Assembly: GCA_009760855.2 (NCBI GenBank)
Contig: WPIO01000470.1
Span: 1 to 39,955, forward strand
Direction of reading: 5' to 3'
DNA length: 39,955 nucleotides
From: Cristatella mucedo
Taxonomy: Eukaryota; Bryozoa; Phylactolaemata; Cristatellidae
Within the stretch, counting starts at the first letter, position 1. Each line of letters begins with the position of its first letter. The position numbers were made by a program, and so were the translations under genes. The notes under the pieces are model-generated. The model had not been told where the DNA came from. It worked only from the letters and a program-made list of their open reading frames with translations, and ran no database searches. Positions 11,446 through 24,725 of this stretch are shown piece by piece.

Positions 11446-13717
11446 ATGGCGAGACTACGAACGTCCAAACACTTTGAAATTGCTTGTCAAGCAAACAGAG
11501 CCAACGAATGCAGTGGCAAGAGTTATTACAGTTCAACTTATTACACGTACCTGAACGATGACGAGTCCGTCGATGAGTGTAATCGAACGTCACACGGTCG
11601 ACCTCCTTCTACTATCCAGCTCCTCTCAGTTGACTCAGCTAGGCGACGTGATGGGGAATTCAAGCACACTGAGATGCAGCACACAGTGTGAACGGACTCC
11701 GCAAGACCTTGCATAGCAAGCTCTCAACGATCTAACATGATGTCATGGCAGCACTCAGCAGTCAAGAGTGTTGGAAAAATTCGACGTCAATAGTAGTCTC
11801 AACCAAGTAGCCGTTCTTCGAGACATCTGACAAGACACTGGTAAACTCCATTAAGAATCTAAAACGATGGCGTGACTACATAGGTTCGAAGACATTGAAA
11901 CTGCTTGTCAAGCAAACAGAGCCCACGAATGCAGTGGCAAGCGTGATTACAGTTCACCTTATTACACGTACCTGAACGATGACGAGTCCGTCGATGAGTG
12001 TAATCGAACGACACACGGCCGACCTCCTTCTACTATGCAGCTCCTCTCAGTAGACTCAGCTAGGCGACGTGATGCGGAAGTCAAGCACACTGAGATGCAG
12101 CACACAGTGTGAACGGACTCCGCAAGACCTTGCATAGCAAGTTCTCAACGATCTAACAAAATGTCATGGCAGCACTCAGTAGTCGAGAGTGTTGGAAAAC
12201 TTTGACTTCTATAGAAGTCCTAACCAATTAGCCGTTCTTCGAGACATCTGACAAGACACTGGTAAACTCCATTAAGAATCTAAAACGATGGCGTGACTAC
12301 GTAGGTTCGAAGACATTGAAACTGCTCGTCAAGCGTTAGCAAACAGAGCCAACGAATGCAGTGGCAAGAGTGATTACAGTTCAACTTATTACACGTACCT
12401 GAACGATGACGAGTCCGATCGATGAGTGTAATCGAACGACACACGGCCGACCTCCTTCTACTATCCAGCTCCTCTCAGTAGACTCAGCTAGGCGACGACG
12501 TGATGGGAATTCAAGCACACTGAGATGCAGCACACAGTGTGAACGGACTCCGCAAGACCTTGCATAGCAAGTTCTCAACGATCTAACAAAATGTCATGGC
12601 AGCACTCAGTAGTCGAGAGTGGGAAAACTTTGACTTCTAATAAAGTCCTAACCAATTAGCCGTTCGTCGAGACACCTGACAAGACACTGGTAAACTCCAT
12701 TAGGCATCTAAAACGATGGCGTGACTACGTAAGTTCGAAGACATTGAAACTGCTTGTCAAGCAAACAGAGCCAACGAATGCAGTGGCAAGAGTTATTAGA
12801 GTTCAACTTATTACACGTAACTGAACGATGACGAGTCCATCGATGAGTGTAATCGAACGACACACGGCCGACCTCCTTGCACCATCCTGCTCCTCTCAGT
12901 AGACTCAGCTAGGAAACTTGATGGGAAATTCAAACCCCCTGGGGTAAAGCACACAGTGTGAACATACTCGTCAAGACCTTGCATATGACGAGTCCGTCGA
13001 TGAGTGTAATCGAACGACACACGGCCGACCTCCTTCTACTATCCAGCTCCTCTCAGTAGACTCAGCTAGGCGACGTGATGCGGAATTCAAGCACACTGAG
13101 ATGCAGCACACAGTGTGAACGGACTCCGCAAGACCTTGCATAGCAAGTTCTCAACGATCTAACAAAATGTCATGGCAGCACTCAGTAGTCGAGAGTGTTG
13201 GAAAACTTTGACTTCTATAGAAGTCCTAACCAATTAGCTGTTCGTCGAGACACCTGACAAGACACTGGTAAACTCCATTAGGCATCTAAAACGATGGCGT
13301 GACTACGTAGGTTCGAAGACATTGAAACTGCTTGTCAAGCGAACAGAGCCAACGTATGCAGTGGCAAGAGTTATTAGAGTTCAACTTATACCACGTAACT
13401 GAACAATAACGAGTCCATCGATAAGTGTAATCGAGCGACACATGGCCGACGTCCTTGCACCATCCATCTCCTCTCAGTAGACTCAGCTAGGAAACTTGAT
13501 GGGAAATTCAAACACCCTCGGGTAAAGCACATAGTGTGAACATACTCGTCAAGACCTTGCATAGCAAGTTCACAACGATCTAACATAGTGTCATTACAGT
13601 ACCCAGCGGGCGGCGATACTGTTGGAAAAACTCGACTGCTATAGTAGTCTTAACAAAGTAGCAGTTTATCGGAACACCTCACAAGACACTGGTATACTCA
13701 ATTAAGCATCCGAAACG
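11446..13717 (+). repeat. Higher-order unit with internal partial duplication (2272 bp)
   Basis: Starts are at 11446, 11867, 12288, 12716 and 13294. The monomer at 12288 is 428 bp (short insertions near 12313, 12418 and 12495). The monomer at 12716 is 578 bp because it contains a duplicated 157-bp segment. Perfect palindromes occur at 12204-12219 and 13210-13225. The final B block has an extra ggc near 13610. Confidence 0.88.
12811..12990 (+). repeat. 157-bp partial duplication with a B2-type fragment
   Basis: The sequence from atgacgagtcc runs through B-like sequence to accttgcat, then jumps back at about 12985 to atgacgagtccgtcgatg and reads the region a second time as C-type sequence. The first pass has the variant B2 signature (catcctgctcctctc, ccccctggggtaaag), which otherwise appears only near 33585-33655 and 39480-39545. 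This looks like an unequal exchange between two different monomer types. Confidence 0.85.
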
Positions 13718-15405
13718 ATGGCGAGACTACGAACGTCCAAACACTTTGAAATTGCTTGTCAAGCAAACAGAGCCAACGAATGCAGTGGCAAGAGTTATTA
13801 CAGTTCAACTTATTACACGTATCTGAACGATGACGAGTCCGTCGATGAGCGTAATCGAACGTCACACGGTCGACCTCCTTCTACTATCCAGCTCCTCTCA
13901 GTTGACTCAGCTAGGCGACGTGATGGGGAATTCAAGCACACTGAGATGCAGCACACAGTGTGAACGGACTCCGCAAGACCTTGCATAGCAAGCTCTCAAC
14001 GATCTAACATGATGTCATGGTAGCACTCAGCAGTCAAGAGTGTTGGAAAAATTTGACGTCTATAGTAGTCTCAACCATGTAGCCGTTCTTCGAGACATCC
14101 GACAAGACACTGGTAAACTCCATTAAGAATCTAAAACGATGGCGTGACTACGTAGGTTCGAAGACATTGAAACTGCTTGTCAAGCAAACAGAGCCAACGA
14201 ATGCAGTGGCAAGAGTTATTACAGTTCAACTTATTACACGTACCTGAACGGTGACGAGTCCATCGATGAGTGTAATCGAACGACACACGGCCGACCTAAT
14301 TCTACTATCCAGCTCCTCTCAGTTGACTCAGCTAGGCGACGTGATGTGGAATTCAAGCACACTGAGATGCAGCACACAGTGTGAACGGACTCCGCAAGAC
14401 CTTGCATAGCAAGTTCTCAACGATCTAACAAAATGTCATGGCAGCACTCAGTAGTCGAGAGTGTTGGAAAACTTTGACTTCTATAAAAGTCCTAACCAAT
14501 TAGCCGTTCGTCGAGACACCTGACAAGACACTGGTAAACTCCATTAGGCATCTAAAACGATGGCGTGACTACGTAAGTTCGAAGACATTGAAACTGCTTG
14601 TCAAGCAAACAGAGCCAACGAATGCAGTGGCAAGAGTGATTACAGTTCAACTTAATACACGTACCTGAACGATAACGAGTCCGTCGATTAGTGTTATCGA
14701 ACGACACACAGCCGACCTCCTTCTACTATGCAGCTCCTCTCAGTAGACTCAGCTAGGCGACGTGATGCGGAATTCAAGCACACTGAGATGCAGCACACAG
14801 TGTGAACGGACTCCGCAAGACCTTGCATAGCAAGTTCTCAACGATCTAACAAAATGTCATGGCAGCACTCAGTAGTCGAGAGTGTTGGAAAACTTTGACT
14901 TCTATAGAAGTCCTAACCAATTAGCTGTTCGTCGAGACACCTGACAAGACACAGGAAAACTCCATTAGGCATCTAAAACGATGGCGTGACTACGTAGGTT
15001 CGAAGACATTGAAACTGCTTGTCAAGCAAACAGAGCCAACGAATGCAGTGGCAAGAGTTATTAGAGTTCAACTTATACCACGTAACTGAACAATAACGAG
15101 TCCATCGATAAGTGTAATCGAGCGACACATGGCCGACGTCCGTCCTTGCACCATCCATCTCCTCTCAGTAGACTCAGCTAGGAAACTTGATGGGAAATTC
15201 AAACACCCTCGGGTAAAGCACATAGTGTGAACATACTCGTCAAGACCTTGCATAGCAAGTTCACAACGATCTAACATAGTGTCATTACAGTACCCAGCGG
15301 GCGATACTGTTGGAAAAACTCGACTGCTATAGTAGTCCTAACAAAGTAGCCGTTTATCGGAACACCTGACAAGACACTGGTATACTCAATTAAGCATCCG
15401 AAACG
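13718..15405 (+). repeat. Higher-order unit, canonical tetramer (1688 bp)
   Basis: Starts are at 13718, 14139, 14560 and 14981. It has the same order of types as the tetramer at 7657. The C3 monomer has its own changes (acttaatacacg, gataacgag, gattagtgttatcg near 14650-14700). The B monomer is 425 bp because gtcc is doubled near 15138. The palindrome is at 14897-14912. Confidence 0.9.
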
Positions 15406-16725
15406 ATGGCGAGACTACGAACGTCCAAACACTTTGAAATTGCTTGTCAAGCAAACAGAGCCAACGAATGCAGTGGCAAGAGTTATTACAGTAGTGTGAA
15501 CGGACTCCGCAAGACCTTGCATAGCAAGCTCTCAACGATCTAACACGATGTCATGGTAGCACTCAGCAGTCAAGAGTGTTGGAAAAATTTGACGTCTATA
15601 GTAGTCTCAACCATGTAGCCGTTCTTCGAGACATCCGACAAGACACTGGTAAACTCCATTAAGAATCTAAAACGATGGCGTGACTACGTAGGTTCGAAGA
15701 CATTGAAACTGCTTGTCAAGCAAACAGAGCCAACGAATGCAGTGGCAAGAGTGATTACAGTTCAACTTATTACACGTACCTGAACGGTGACGAGTCCATC
15801 GATGAGTGTAATCGAACGACACACGGCCGACCTCCCGAGACACCTGACAAGACACTGGTAAACTCCATTAGGCATCTAAAACGATGGCGTGACTACGTAA
15901 GTTCGAAGACATTGAAACTGCTTGTCAAGCAAACAGAGCCAACGAATGCAGTGGCAAGAGTGATTACAGTTCAACTTATTACACGTACCTGAACGATGAC
16001 GAGTCCGTCGATGAGTGTAATCGAACGACACACGGCCGACCTCCTTCTACTATGCAGCTCCTCTCAGTAGACTCAGCTAGGCGACGTGATGCGGAATTCA
16101 AGCACACTGAGATGCAGCACACAGTGTGAACGGACTCCGCAAGACCTTGCATAGCAAGTTCTCAACGATCTAACAAAATGTCATGGCAGCACTCAGTAGT
16201 CGAGAGTGTTGGAAAACTTTGACTTCTATAGAAGTCCTAACCAATTAGCTGTTCGTCGAGACACCTGACAAGACACTGGTAAACTCCATTAGGCATCTAA
16301 AACGATGGCGTGACTACGTAGGTTCGAAGACATTGAAACTGCTCGTCAAGCAAACAGAGCCAACGAATGCAGTGGCAAGAGTTATTAGAGTTCAACTTAT
16401 ACCACGTAACTGAACAATAACGAGTCCATCGATAAGTGTAATCGAGCGACACATGGCCGACGTCCTTGCACCATCCATCTCCTCTCAGTAGACTCAGCTA
16501 GGAAACTTGATGGGAAATTCAAACACCCTCGGGTAAAGCACATAGTGTGAACATACTCGTCAAGACCTTGCATAGCAAGTTCACAACGATCTAACATAGT
16601 GTCATTACAGTACCCAGCGGGCGATACTGTTGGAAAAACTCGACTGCTATAGTAGTCCTAACAAAGTAGCGGTTTATCGGAACACCTGACAAGATACTGG
16701 TATACTCAATTAAGCATCCGAAACG
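15406..16725 (+). repeat. Higher-order unit with two truncated monomers (1320 bp)
   Basis: Starts are at 15406, 15675, 15884 and 16305. The first monomer is only 269 bp (152 bp missing at about 15492, where ttattacagt joins agtgtgaacgg). The second is 209 bp (212 bp missing at about 15835, where gccgacctcc joins cgagacacc). The remaining two are complete: C3 with the palindrome at 16221-16236, then B. Restoring the missing bases gives the length of a tetramer. Confidence 0.9.
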
Positions 16726-17945
16726 ATGGCGAGACTACGAACGTCCAAACACTTTGAAATTGCTTGTCAAGCAAACAGAGCCAACGAATGCAGTGGCAAG
16801 AGTTATTACAGTTCAACGATGACGAGTCCGTCGATGAGTGTAATCGAACGTCACACGGTCGACCTCCTTCTACTATCCAGCTCCTCTCAGTTGACTCAGC
16901 TAGGCGACGTGATGGGGAATTCAAGCACACTGAGATGCAGCACACAGTGTGAACGGACTCCGCAAGACCTTGCATAGCAAGCTCTCAACGATCTAACATG
17001 ATGTCATGGTAGCACTCAGCAGTCAAGAGTGTTGGAAAAATTTGACGTCTATAGTAGTCTCAACCATGTAGCCGTTCTTCGAGACATCCGACAAGACACT
17101 GGTAAACTCCATTAAGAATCTAAAACGATGGCGTGACTACGTAGGTTCGAAGACATTGAAACTGCTTGTCAAGCAAACAGAGCCAACGAATGCAGTGGCA
17201 AGAGTGATTACAGTTCAACTTATTACACGTACCTGAACGGTGACGAGTCCATCGATGAGTGTAATCGAACGACACACGGCCGACGCAGACTCAGCTAGGC
17301 GACGTGATGCGGAATTCAAGCACACTGAGATGCAGCACACAGTGTGAACGGACTCCGCAAGACCTTGCATAGCAAGTTCTCAACGATCTAACAAAATGTC
17401 ATGGCAGCACTCAGTAGTCGAGAGTGTTGGAAAACTTTGACTTCTATAAAAGTCCTAACCAATTAGCTGTTCGTCGAGACACCTGACAAGACACTGGTAA
17501 ACTCCATTAGGCATCTAAAACGATGGCGTGACTACGTAGGTTCGAAGACATTGAAACTGCTTGTCAAGCGAACAGAGCCAACGTATGCAGTGGCAAGAGT
17601 TATTAGAGTTCAACTTATACCACGTAACTGAACAATAACGAGTCCATCGATAAGTGTAATCGAGCGACACATGGCCGACCTCCTTGCACCATCCATCTCC
17701 TCTCAGTTGAGACTCAGCTAGGAAACTTGATGGGAAATTCAAACACCCTCGGGTAAAGCACATAGTGTGAACATACTCGTCAAGACCTTGCATAGCAAGT
17801 TCACAACGATCTAACATAGTGTCATTACAGTACCCAGCGGGCGATACTGTTGGAAAAACTCGACTGCTATAGTAGTCCTAACAAAGTAGCAGTTTATCGG
17901 AACACCTGACAAGACACTGGTATACTCAATTAAGCATCCGAAACG
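16726..17945 (+). repeat. Higher-order unit, trimer with small deletions (1220 bp)
   Basis: Starts are at 16726, 17128 and 17523. The first monomer has lost 19 bp at about 16816, apparently between two copies of aac (gttcaac joins gatgacg). The second has lost about 26 bp near 17285 (ggccgac joins gcagactcag). The B monomer has 2 extra bases near 17707 (cagttgagactcag). Confidence 0.88.
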
Positions 17946-19634
17946 ATGGCGAGACTACGAACGTTCAAACAGTTTGAAATTGCTTGTCAAGCAAACAGAG
18001 TCAACGAATGCATTGGCAAGAGTAATTACAGTTCAACTTATTACACGTACCTGAACGATGACGAGTCCGTCGATGAGTGTAATCGAACGTCACACGGTCG
18101 ACCTCCTTCTACTATCCAGCTCCTCTCAGTTGACTCAGCTAGGCGACGTGATGGGGAATTCAAGCACACTGAGATGCAGCACACAGTGTGAACGGACTCC
18201 GCAAGACCTTGCATAGCAAGTTCTCAACGATCTAACAAAATGTCAGGGCAGCACTCAGTAGTCGAGAGTGTTGGAAAACTTTGACTTCTATAAAAGTCCT
18301 AACCAATTAGCCGTTCGTCGAGACACCTGACAAGACACTGGTTAAATACATTAGGCATCTAAAACGATGGCGTGACTACGTAAGTTCGAAGACATTGAAA
18401 CTGCTTGTCAAGCAAACAGAGCCAACGAATGCAGTGGCAAGAGTGATTAGAGTTCAACTTATACCACGTAACTGAACGATAACGAGTCCATCGATAAGTG
18501 TAATCGAACGACACACGGCCGACCTCCTTCTACTATGCAGCTCCTCTCAGTAGACTCAGCTAGGCGACGTGATGCGGAATTCAAGCACACTGAGATGCAG
18601 CACACAGTGTGAACGGACTCCGCAAGACCTTGCATAGCAAGTTCTCAACGATCTAACAAAATGTCAGGGCAGCACTCAGTAGTCGAGAGTGTTGGAAAAC
18701 TTTGACTTCTATAGTAGTCTCAACCAAGTAGCCGTTCGTCGAGACACCTGACAAGACACTGGTAAACTCCATTAAGCATCTAAAACGATGGCGTGACTAC
18801 GTAAGTTCGAAGACATTGAAACTGCTTGTCAAGCAAACAGAGCCAACGAATGCAGTGGCAAGAGTGATTACAGTTCAACTTATTACACGTACCTGAACGA
18901 TGACGAGTCCGTCGATGAGTGTAATCGAACGACACACGGCCCGACCTCCTTCTACTATCCAGCTCCTCTCAGTAGACTCAGCTAGGCGACGTGATGCGGA
19001 ATTCAAGCACACTGAGATGCAGCACACAGTGTGAACGGACTCCGCAAGACCTTGCATAGCAAGTTCTCAACGATCTAACAAAATGTCATGGCAGCACTCA
19101 GTAGTCGAGAGTGTTGGAAAACTTTGACTTCTATAGAAGTCCTAACCAATTAGCTGTTCGTCGAGACACCTGACAAGACACTGGTAAACTCCATTAGGCA
19201 TCTAAAACGATGGCGTGACTACGTAGGTTCGAAGACATTGAAACTGCTTGTCAAGCGAACAGAGCCAACGAATGCAGTGGCAAGAGTGATTACAGTTCAA
19301 CTTATTACACGTACCTGAACAATAACGAGTCCATCGATAAGTGTAATCGAGCGACACATGGCCGACCTCCTTGCACCCATCCATCTCCTCTCAGTAGACT
19401 CAGCTAGGAAACTTGATGGGAAATTCAAACACCCTCGGGTAAAGCACATAGTGTGAACATACTCGTCAAGACCTTGCATAGCAAGTTCACAACGATCTAA
19501 CATAGTGTCATTACAGTACCCAGCGGGCGATACTGTTGGAAAAACTCGACTGCTATAGTAGTCCTAACAAAGTAGCCGTTTATCGGAACAACACCTGACA
19601 AGACACTGGTATACTCAATTAAGCATCCGAAACG
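17946..19634 (+). repeat. Higher-order unit, tetramer (1689 bp)
   Basis: Starts are at 17946, 18367, 18788 and 19210. The second monomer is chimeric: at about 18448-18500 it has B-like sequence (gattagagttcaacttatacc, in pieces) and then returns to C type. The last monomer begins C-like (acgaatgcagtggcaagagtg) and becomes B-type at about 19318, so the C/B boundary differs from that in other units. The palindrome is at 19126-19141. Confidence 0.86.
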
Positions 19635-20908
19635 ATGGCGAGACTACGAACGTCCAAACACTTTGAAATTGCTTGTCAAGCAAACAGAGCCAACGAATGC
19701 AGTGGCAAGAGTTATTACAGTTCAACTTATTACACGTACCTGAACGATGACGAGTCCGTCGATGAGTGTAATCGAACGTCACACACGGTCGACCTCCTTC
19801 TACTATCCAGCTCCTCTCAGTTGACTCAGCTAGGCGACGTGATGGGGAATTCAAGCAAACTGAGATGCAGCACACAGTGTGAACGGACTCTGCAAGACCT
19901 TGCATAGCAAGCTCTCAACGATCTAACGTGATGTCATGGTAGCACTCAGCAGTCAAGAGTGTTAGAAAAATTTGACGTCTATAGTAGTCTCAACCATGTA
20001 GCCGTTCTTCGAGACATCCGACAAGACACTGGTAAACTCCATTAAGAATCTAAAACGATGGCGTGACTACGTAGGTTCGAAGACATTGAAACTGCTTGTC
20101 AAGCAAACAGAGCCAACGAATGCAGTGGCAAGAGTGATTACAGTTCAACTTATTACACGTACCTGAACGGTGACGAGTCCATCGATGAGTGTAATCGAAC
20201 GACACACGGCCGACCTAATTCTACTATCCAGCTCCTCTCAGTTGACTCAGCTAGGCGACGTGATGCGGAATTCAAGCACACTGAGATGCAGCACACAGTG
20301 TGAACGGACTCCGCAAGACCTTGCATAGCAAGTTCTCAACGATCTAACAAAATGTCATGGCAGCACTCAGTAGTCGAGAGTGTTGACTTCTATAAAAAAC
20401 TTTGACTTCTATAGAAGTCCTAACCAATTAGCTGTTCGTCGAGACGCCTGACAAGACACTGGTAAACTCCATTAGGCATCTAAAACGATGGCGTGACTAC
20501 GTAGGTTCGAAGACATTGAAACTGCTCGTCAAGCAAACAGAGCCAACGAATGCAGTGGCAAGAGTTATTAGAGTTCAACTTATACCACGTAACTGAACAA
20601 TAACGAGTCCATCGATAAGTGTAATCGAGCGACACATGGCCGACCTCCTTGCACCATCCATCTCCTCTCAGTAGACTCAGCTAGGAAACTTGATGGGAAA
20701 TTCAAACACCCTCGGGTAAAGCACATAGTGTGAACATACTCGTCAAGACCTTGCATAGCAAGTTCACAACGATCAAACATAGTGTCATTACAGTACCCAG
20801 CGGGCGATACTGTTGGAAAAACTCGACTGCTATAGTAGTCCTAACAAAGTAGCCGTTTATCGGAACACCTGACAAGACACTGGTATACTCAATTAAGCAT
20901 CCGAAACG
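19635..20908 (+). repeat. Higher-order unit, trimer (1274 bp)
   Basis: Starts are at 19635, 20058 and 20488. The second monomer is 430 bp because of a local template-switch-like repeat at 20383-20419 (gacttctataaaaa followed by tttgacttctatag). The palindrome is at 20404-20419. An ac doubling lies near 19791. Confidence 0.87.
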
Positions 20909-22186
20909 ATGGCGAGACTACGAACGTCCAAACACTTTGAAATTGCTTGTCAAGCAAACAGAGCCAACGAATGCAGTGGCAAGAGTTATTACAGTTCAAC
21001 TTATTACACGTACCTGAACGATGACGAGTCCGTCGATGAGTGTAATCGAACGTCACACGGTCGACCTCCTTCTACTATCCAGCTCCTCTCAGTTGACTCA
21101 GCTAGGCGACGTGATGCGGAAGTCAAGCACACTGAGATGCAGCACACAGTGTGAACGGACTCCGCAAGACCTTGCATAGAAACTACAAAACGATCTAACG
21201 TGATGTCATGGCAGCACTTAGTAGTCGAGAGTGTTGGAAAACTTTGACTTCTATAGTAGTCTCAACCATGTAGCCGTTCTTCGAGACATCCGAGAAGACA
21301 CTGGTAAACTCCATTAAGAATCTAAAACGATGGCGTGACTACGTAGGTTCGAAGACATTGAAACTGCTTGTCAAGCAAACAGAGCCAACGAATGCAGTGG
21401 CAAGAGTGATTACAGTTCAACTTATTACACGTACCTGAACGGTGTGACGTCCGTCCGATCGATGAGTGTCGATGAATCGTAATCGAACGACACACGGCCG
21501 ACCTCTTCTACTATCCAGCTCCTCTCAGTTGACTCAGCTAGGCGACGTGATGCGGAATTCAAGCACACTGAGATGCAGCACACAGTGTGAACGGACTCCG
21601 CAAGACCTTGCATAGCAAGTTCTCAACGATCTAACAAAATGTCATGGCAGCACTCAGTAGTCGAGAGTGTTGGAAAACTTTGACTTCTATAGAAGTCCTA
21701 ACCAATTAGCTGTTCGTCGAGACGCCTGACAAGACACTGGTAAACTCCATTAGGCATCTAAAACGATGGCGTGACTACGTAGGTTCGAAGACATTGAAAC
21801 TGCTCGTCAAGCAAACAGAGCCAACGAATGCAGTGGCAAGAGTTATTAGAGTTCAACTTATACCACGTAACTGAACAATAACGAGTCCATCGATAAGTGT
21901 AATCGAGCGACACATGGCCGACGTCCTTGCACCATCCATCTCTTCTCAGTAGACTCAGCTAGGAAACTTGATAAGAAATTCAAACACCCTCGGGTAAAGC
22001 ACATAGTGTGAACATACTCGTCAAGACCTTGCATAGCAAGTTCACAACGATCTAACATAGTGTCATTACAGTACCCAGCGGGCGATACTGTTGGAAAAAC
22101 TCGACTGCTATAGTAGTCTTAACAAAGTAGCAGTTTATCGGAACACCTCACAAGACACTGGTATACTCAATTAAGCATCCGAAACG
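20909..22186 (+). repeat. Higher-order unit, trimer (1278 bp)
   Basis: Starts are at 20909, 21330 and 21766. The first monomer carries the marker tagaaactacaaaacg (about 21177). The second is 436 bp with a scrambled stretch at about 21442-21482, where gatgagtgt and cgat motifs are repeated out of order. The palindrome is at 21682-21697. Confidence 0.87.
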
Positions 22187-23459
22187 ATGGCGAGACTACG
22201 AACGTCCAAACACTTTGAAATTGCTTGTCAAGCAAACAGAGCCAACGAATGCAGTGGCAAGAGTTATTACAGTTCAACTTATTACACGTACTGACGACGA
22301 TGACGAGTCCGTCGATGAGTGTAATCGAACGTCACACGGTCGACCTCCTTCTACTATCCAGCTCCTCTCAGTTGACTCAGCTAGGCGACGTGATGGGGAA
22401 TTCAAGCAAACTGAGATGCAGCACACAGTGTGAACGGACTCTGCAAGACCTTGCATAGCAAGCTCTCAACGATCTAACGTGATGTCATGGTAGCACTCAG
22501 CAGTCAAGAGTGTTAAAAAAATTTGACGTCTATAGTAGTCTCAACCATGTAGCCGTTCTTCGAGACATCCGAGAAGACACTGGTAAACTCCATTAAGAAT
22601 CTAAAACGATGGCGTGACTACGTAGGTTCGAAGACATTGAAACTGCTTGTCAAGCAAACAGAGCCAACGAATGCAGTGGCAAGAGTGATTACAGTTCAAC
22701 TTATTACACGTACGTACCTGAACGGTGACGAGTCCATCGATGAGTGTAATCGAACGACACACGGCCGACCTCCTTCTACTATGCAGCTCCTCTCAGTAGA
22801 CTCAGCTAGGCGACGTGATGCGGAATTCAAGCACACTGAGATGCAGCACACAGTGTGAACGGACTCCGCAAGACCTTGCATAGCAAGTTCTCAACGATCT
22901 AACAAAATGTCATGGCAGCACTCAGTAGTCGAGAGTGTGTTGGAAAACTTTGACTTCTATAGAAGTCCTAACCAATTAGCTGTTCGTCGAGACACCTGAC
23001 AAGACACTGGTAAACTCCATTAGGCATCTAAAACGATGGCGTGACTACGTAGGTTCGAAGACATTGAAACTGCTCGTCAAGCAAACAGAGCCAACGAATG
23101 CAGTGGCAAGAGTTATTAGAGTTCAACTTATACCACGTAACTGAACAATAACGAGTCCATCGATAAGTGTAATCGAGCGACACATGGCCGACCTCCTTGC
23201 ACCATCCATCTCCTCTCAGTAGACTCAGCTAGGAAACTTGATGGGAAATTCAAACACCCTCGGGTAAAGCACATAGTGTGAACATACTCGTCAAGACCTT
23301 GCATAGCAAGTTCACAACGATCTAACAACATAGTGTCATTACAGTACCCAGCGGGCGATACTGTTGGAAAAACTCGACTGCTATAGTAGTCCTAACAAAG
23401 TAGCCGTTTATCGGAACACCTGACAAGACACTGGTATACTCAATTAAGCATCCGAAACG
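22187..23459 (+). repeat. Higher-order unit, trimer (1273 bp)
   Basis: Starts are at 22187, 22609 and 23036. Small duplications occur near 22710 (gtacgtac), 22935 (gtgt) and 23325 (aacaac); the stretch near 22290 (gtactgacgacgatg) is altered. An A-rich variant of the pre-palindrome region (gtgttaaaaaaattt) lies at about 22510. The palindrome is at 22952-22967. Confidence 0.87.
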
Positions 23460-24725
23460 ATGGCGAGACTACGAACGTCCAAACACTTTGAAATTGCTTG
23501 TCAAGCAAACAGAGCCAACGAATGCAGTGGCAAGAGTTATTACAGTTCAACTTATTACACGTACCTGAACGATGACGAGTCCGTCGATGAGTGTAATCGA
23601 ACGTCACACGGTCGACCTCCTTCTACTATCCAGCTCCTCTCAGTTGACTCAGCTAGGCGACGTGATGGGGAATTCAAGCACACTGAGATGCAGCACACAG
23701 TGTGAACGGACTCCGCAAGACCTTGCATAGAAACTACAAAACGATCTAACGTGATGTCATGGCAGCACTCAGCAGTCAAGAGTGTTGGAAAAATTTGACG
23801 TCTATAGTAGTCTCAACCATGTAGCCGTTCTTCGAGACATCCGACAAGACACTGGTAAACTCCATTAAGAATCTAAAACGATGGCGTGACTACGTAGGTT
23901 CGAAGACATTGAAACTGCTTGTCAAGCAAACAGAGCCAACGAATGCAGTGGCAAGAGTGATTACAGTTCAACTTATTACACGTACCTGAACGATGACGAG
24001 TCCGTCGATGAGTGTAATCGAACGACACACGGCCGACCTCCTTCTACTATGCAGCTCCTCTCAGTAGACTCAGCTAGGCGACGTGATGCGGAATTCAAGC
24101 ACACTGAGATGCAGCACACAGTGTGAACGGACTCCGCAAGACCTTGCATAGCAAGTTCTCAACGATCTAACAAAATGTCATGGCAGCACTCAGTAGTCGA
24201 GAGTGTTTGAAAAACTTTGACTTCTATAGAAGTCCTAACCAATTAGCTGTTCGTCGAGACACCTGACAAGAGACACTGGTAAACTCCATTAGGCATCTAA
24301 AACGATGGCGTGACTACGTAGGTTCGAAGACATTGAAACTGCTTGTCAAGCGAACAGAGCCAACGTATGCAGTGGCAAGAGTTATTAGAGTTCAACTTAT
24401 ACCACGTAACTGAACAATAACGAGTCCATCGATAAGTGTAATCGAGCGACACATGGCCGACCTCCTTGCACCATCCATCTCCTCTCAGTAGACTCAGCTA
24501 GGAAACTTGATGGGAAATTCAAACTCCCTCGGGTAAAGCACATAGTGTGAACATACTCGTCAAGACCTTGCAAAGCAAGTTCACAACGATCTAACATAGT
24601 GTCATTACAGTACCCAGCGGGCGATACTGTTGGAAAAACTCGACTGCTATAGTAGTCCTAACAAAGTAGCCGTTTATCGGAACACCTGACAAGACACTGG
24701 TATACTCAATTAAGCATCCGAAACG
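23460..24725 (+). repeat. Higher-order unit, trimer (1266 bp)
   Basis: Starts are at 23460, 23881 and 24305. The first monomer again carries the tagaaactacaaaacg marker (about 23727). An ag doubling lies near 24269. The palindrome is at 24219-24234, followed by a B block in which the usual gcatagcaag reads gcaaagcaag near 24570. Confidence 0.88.
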
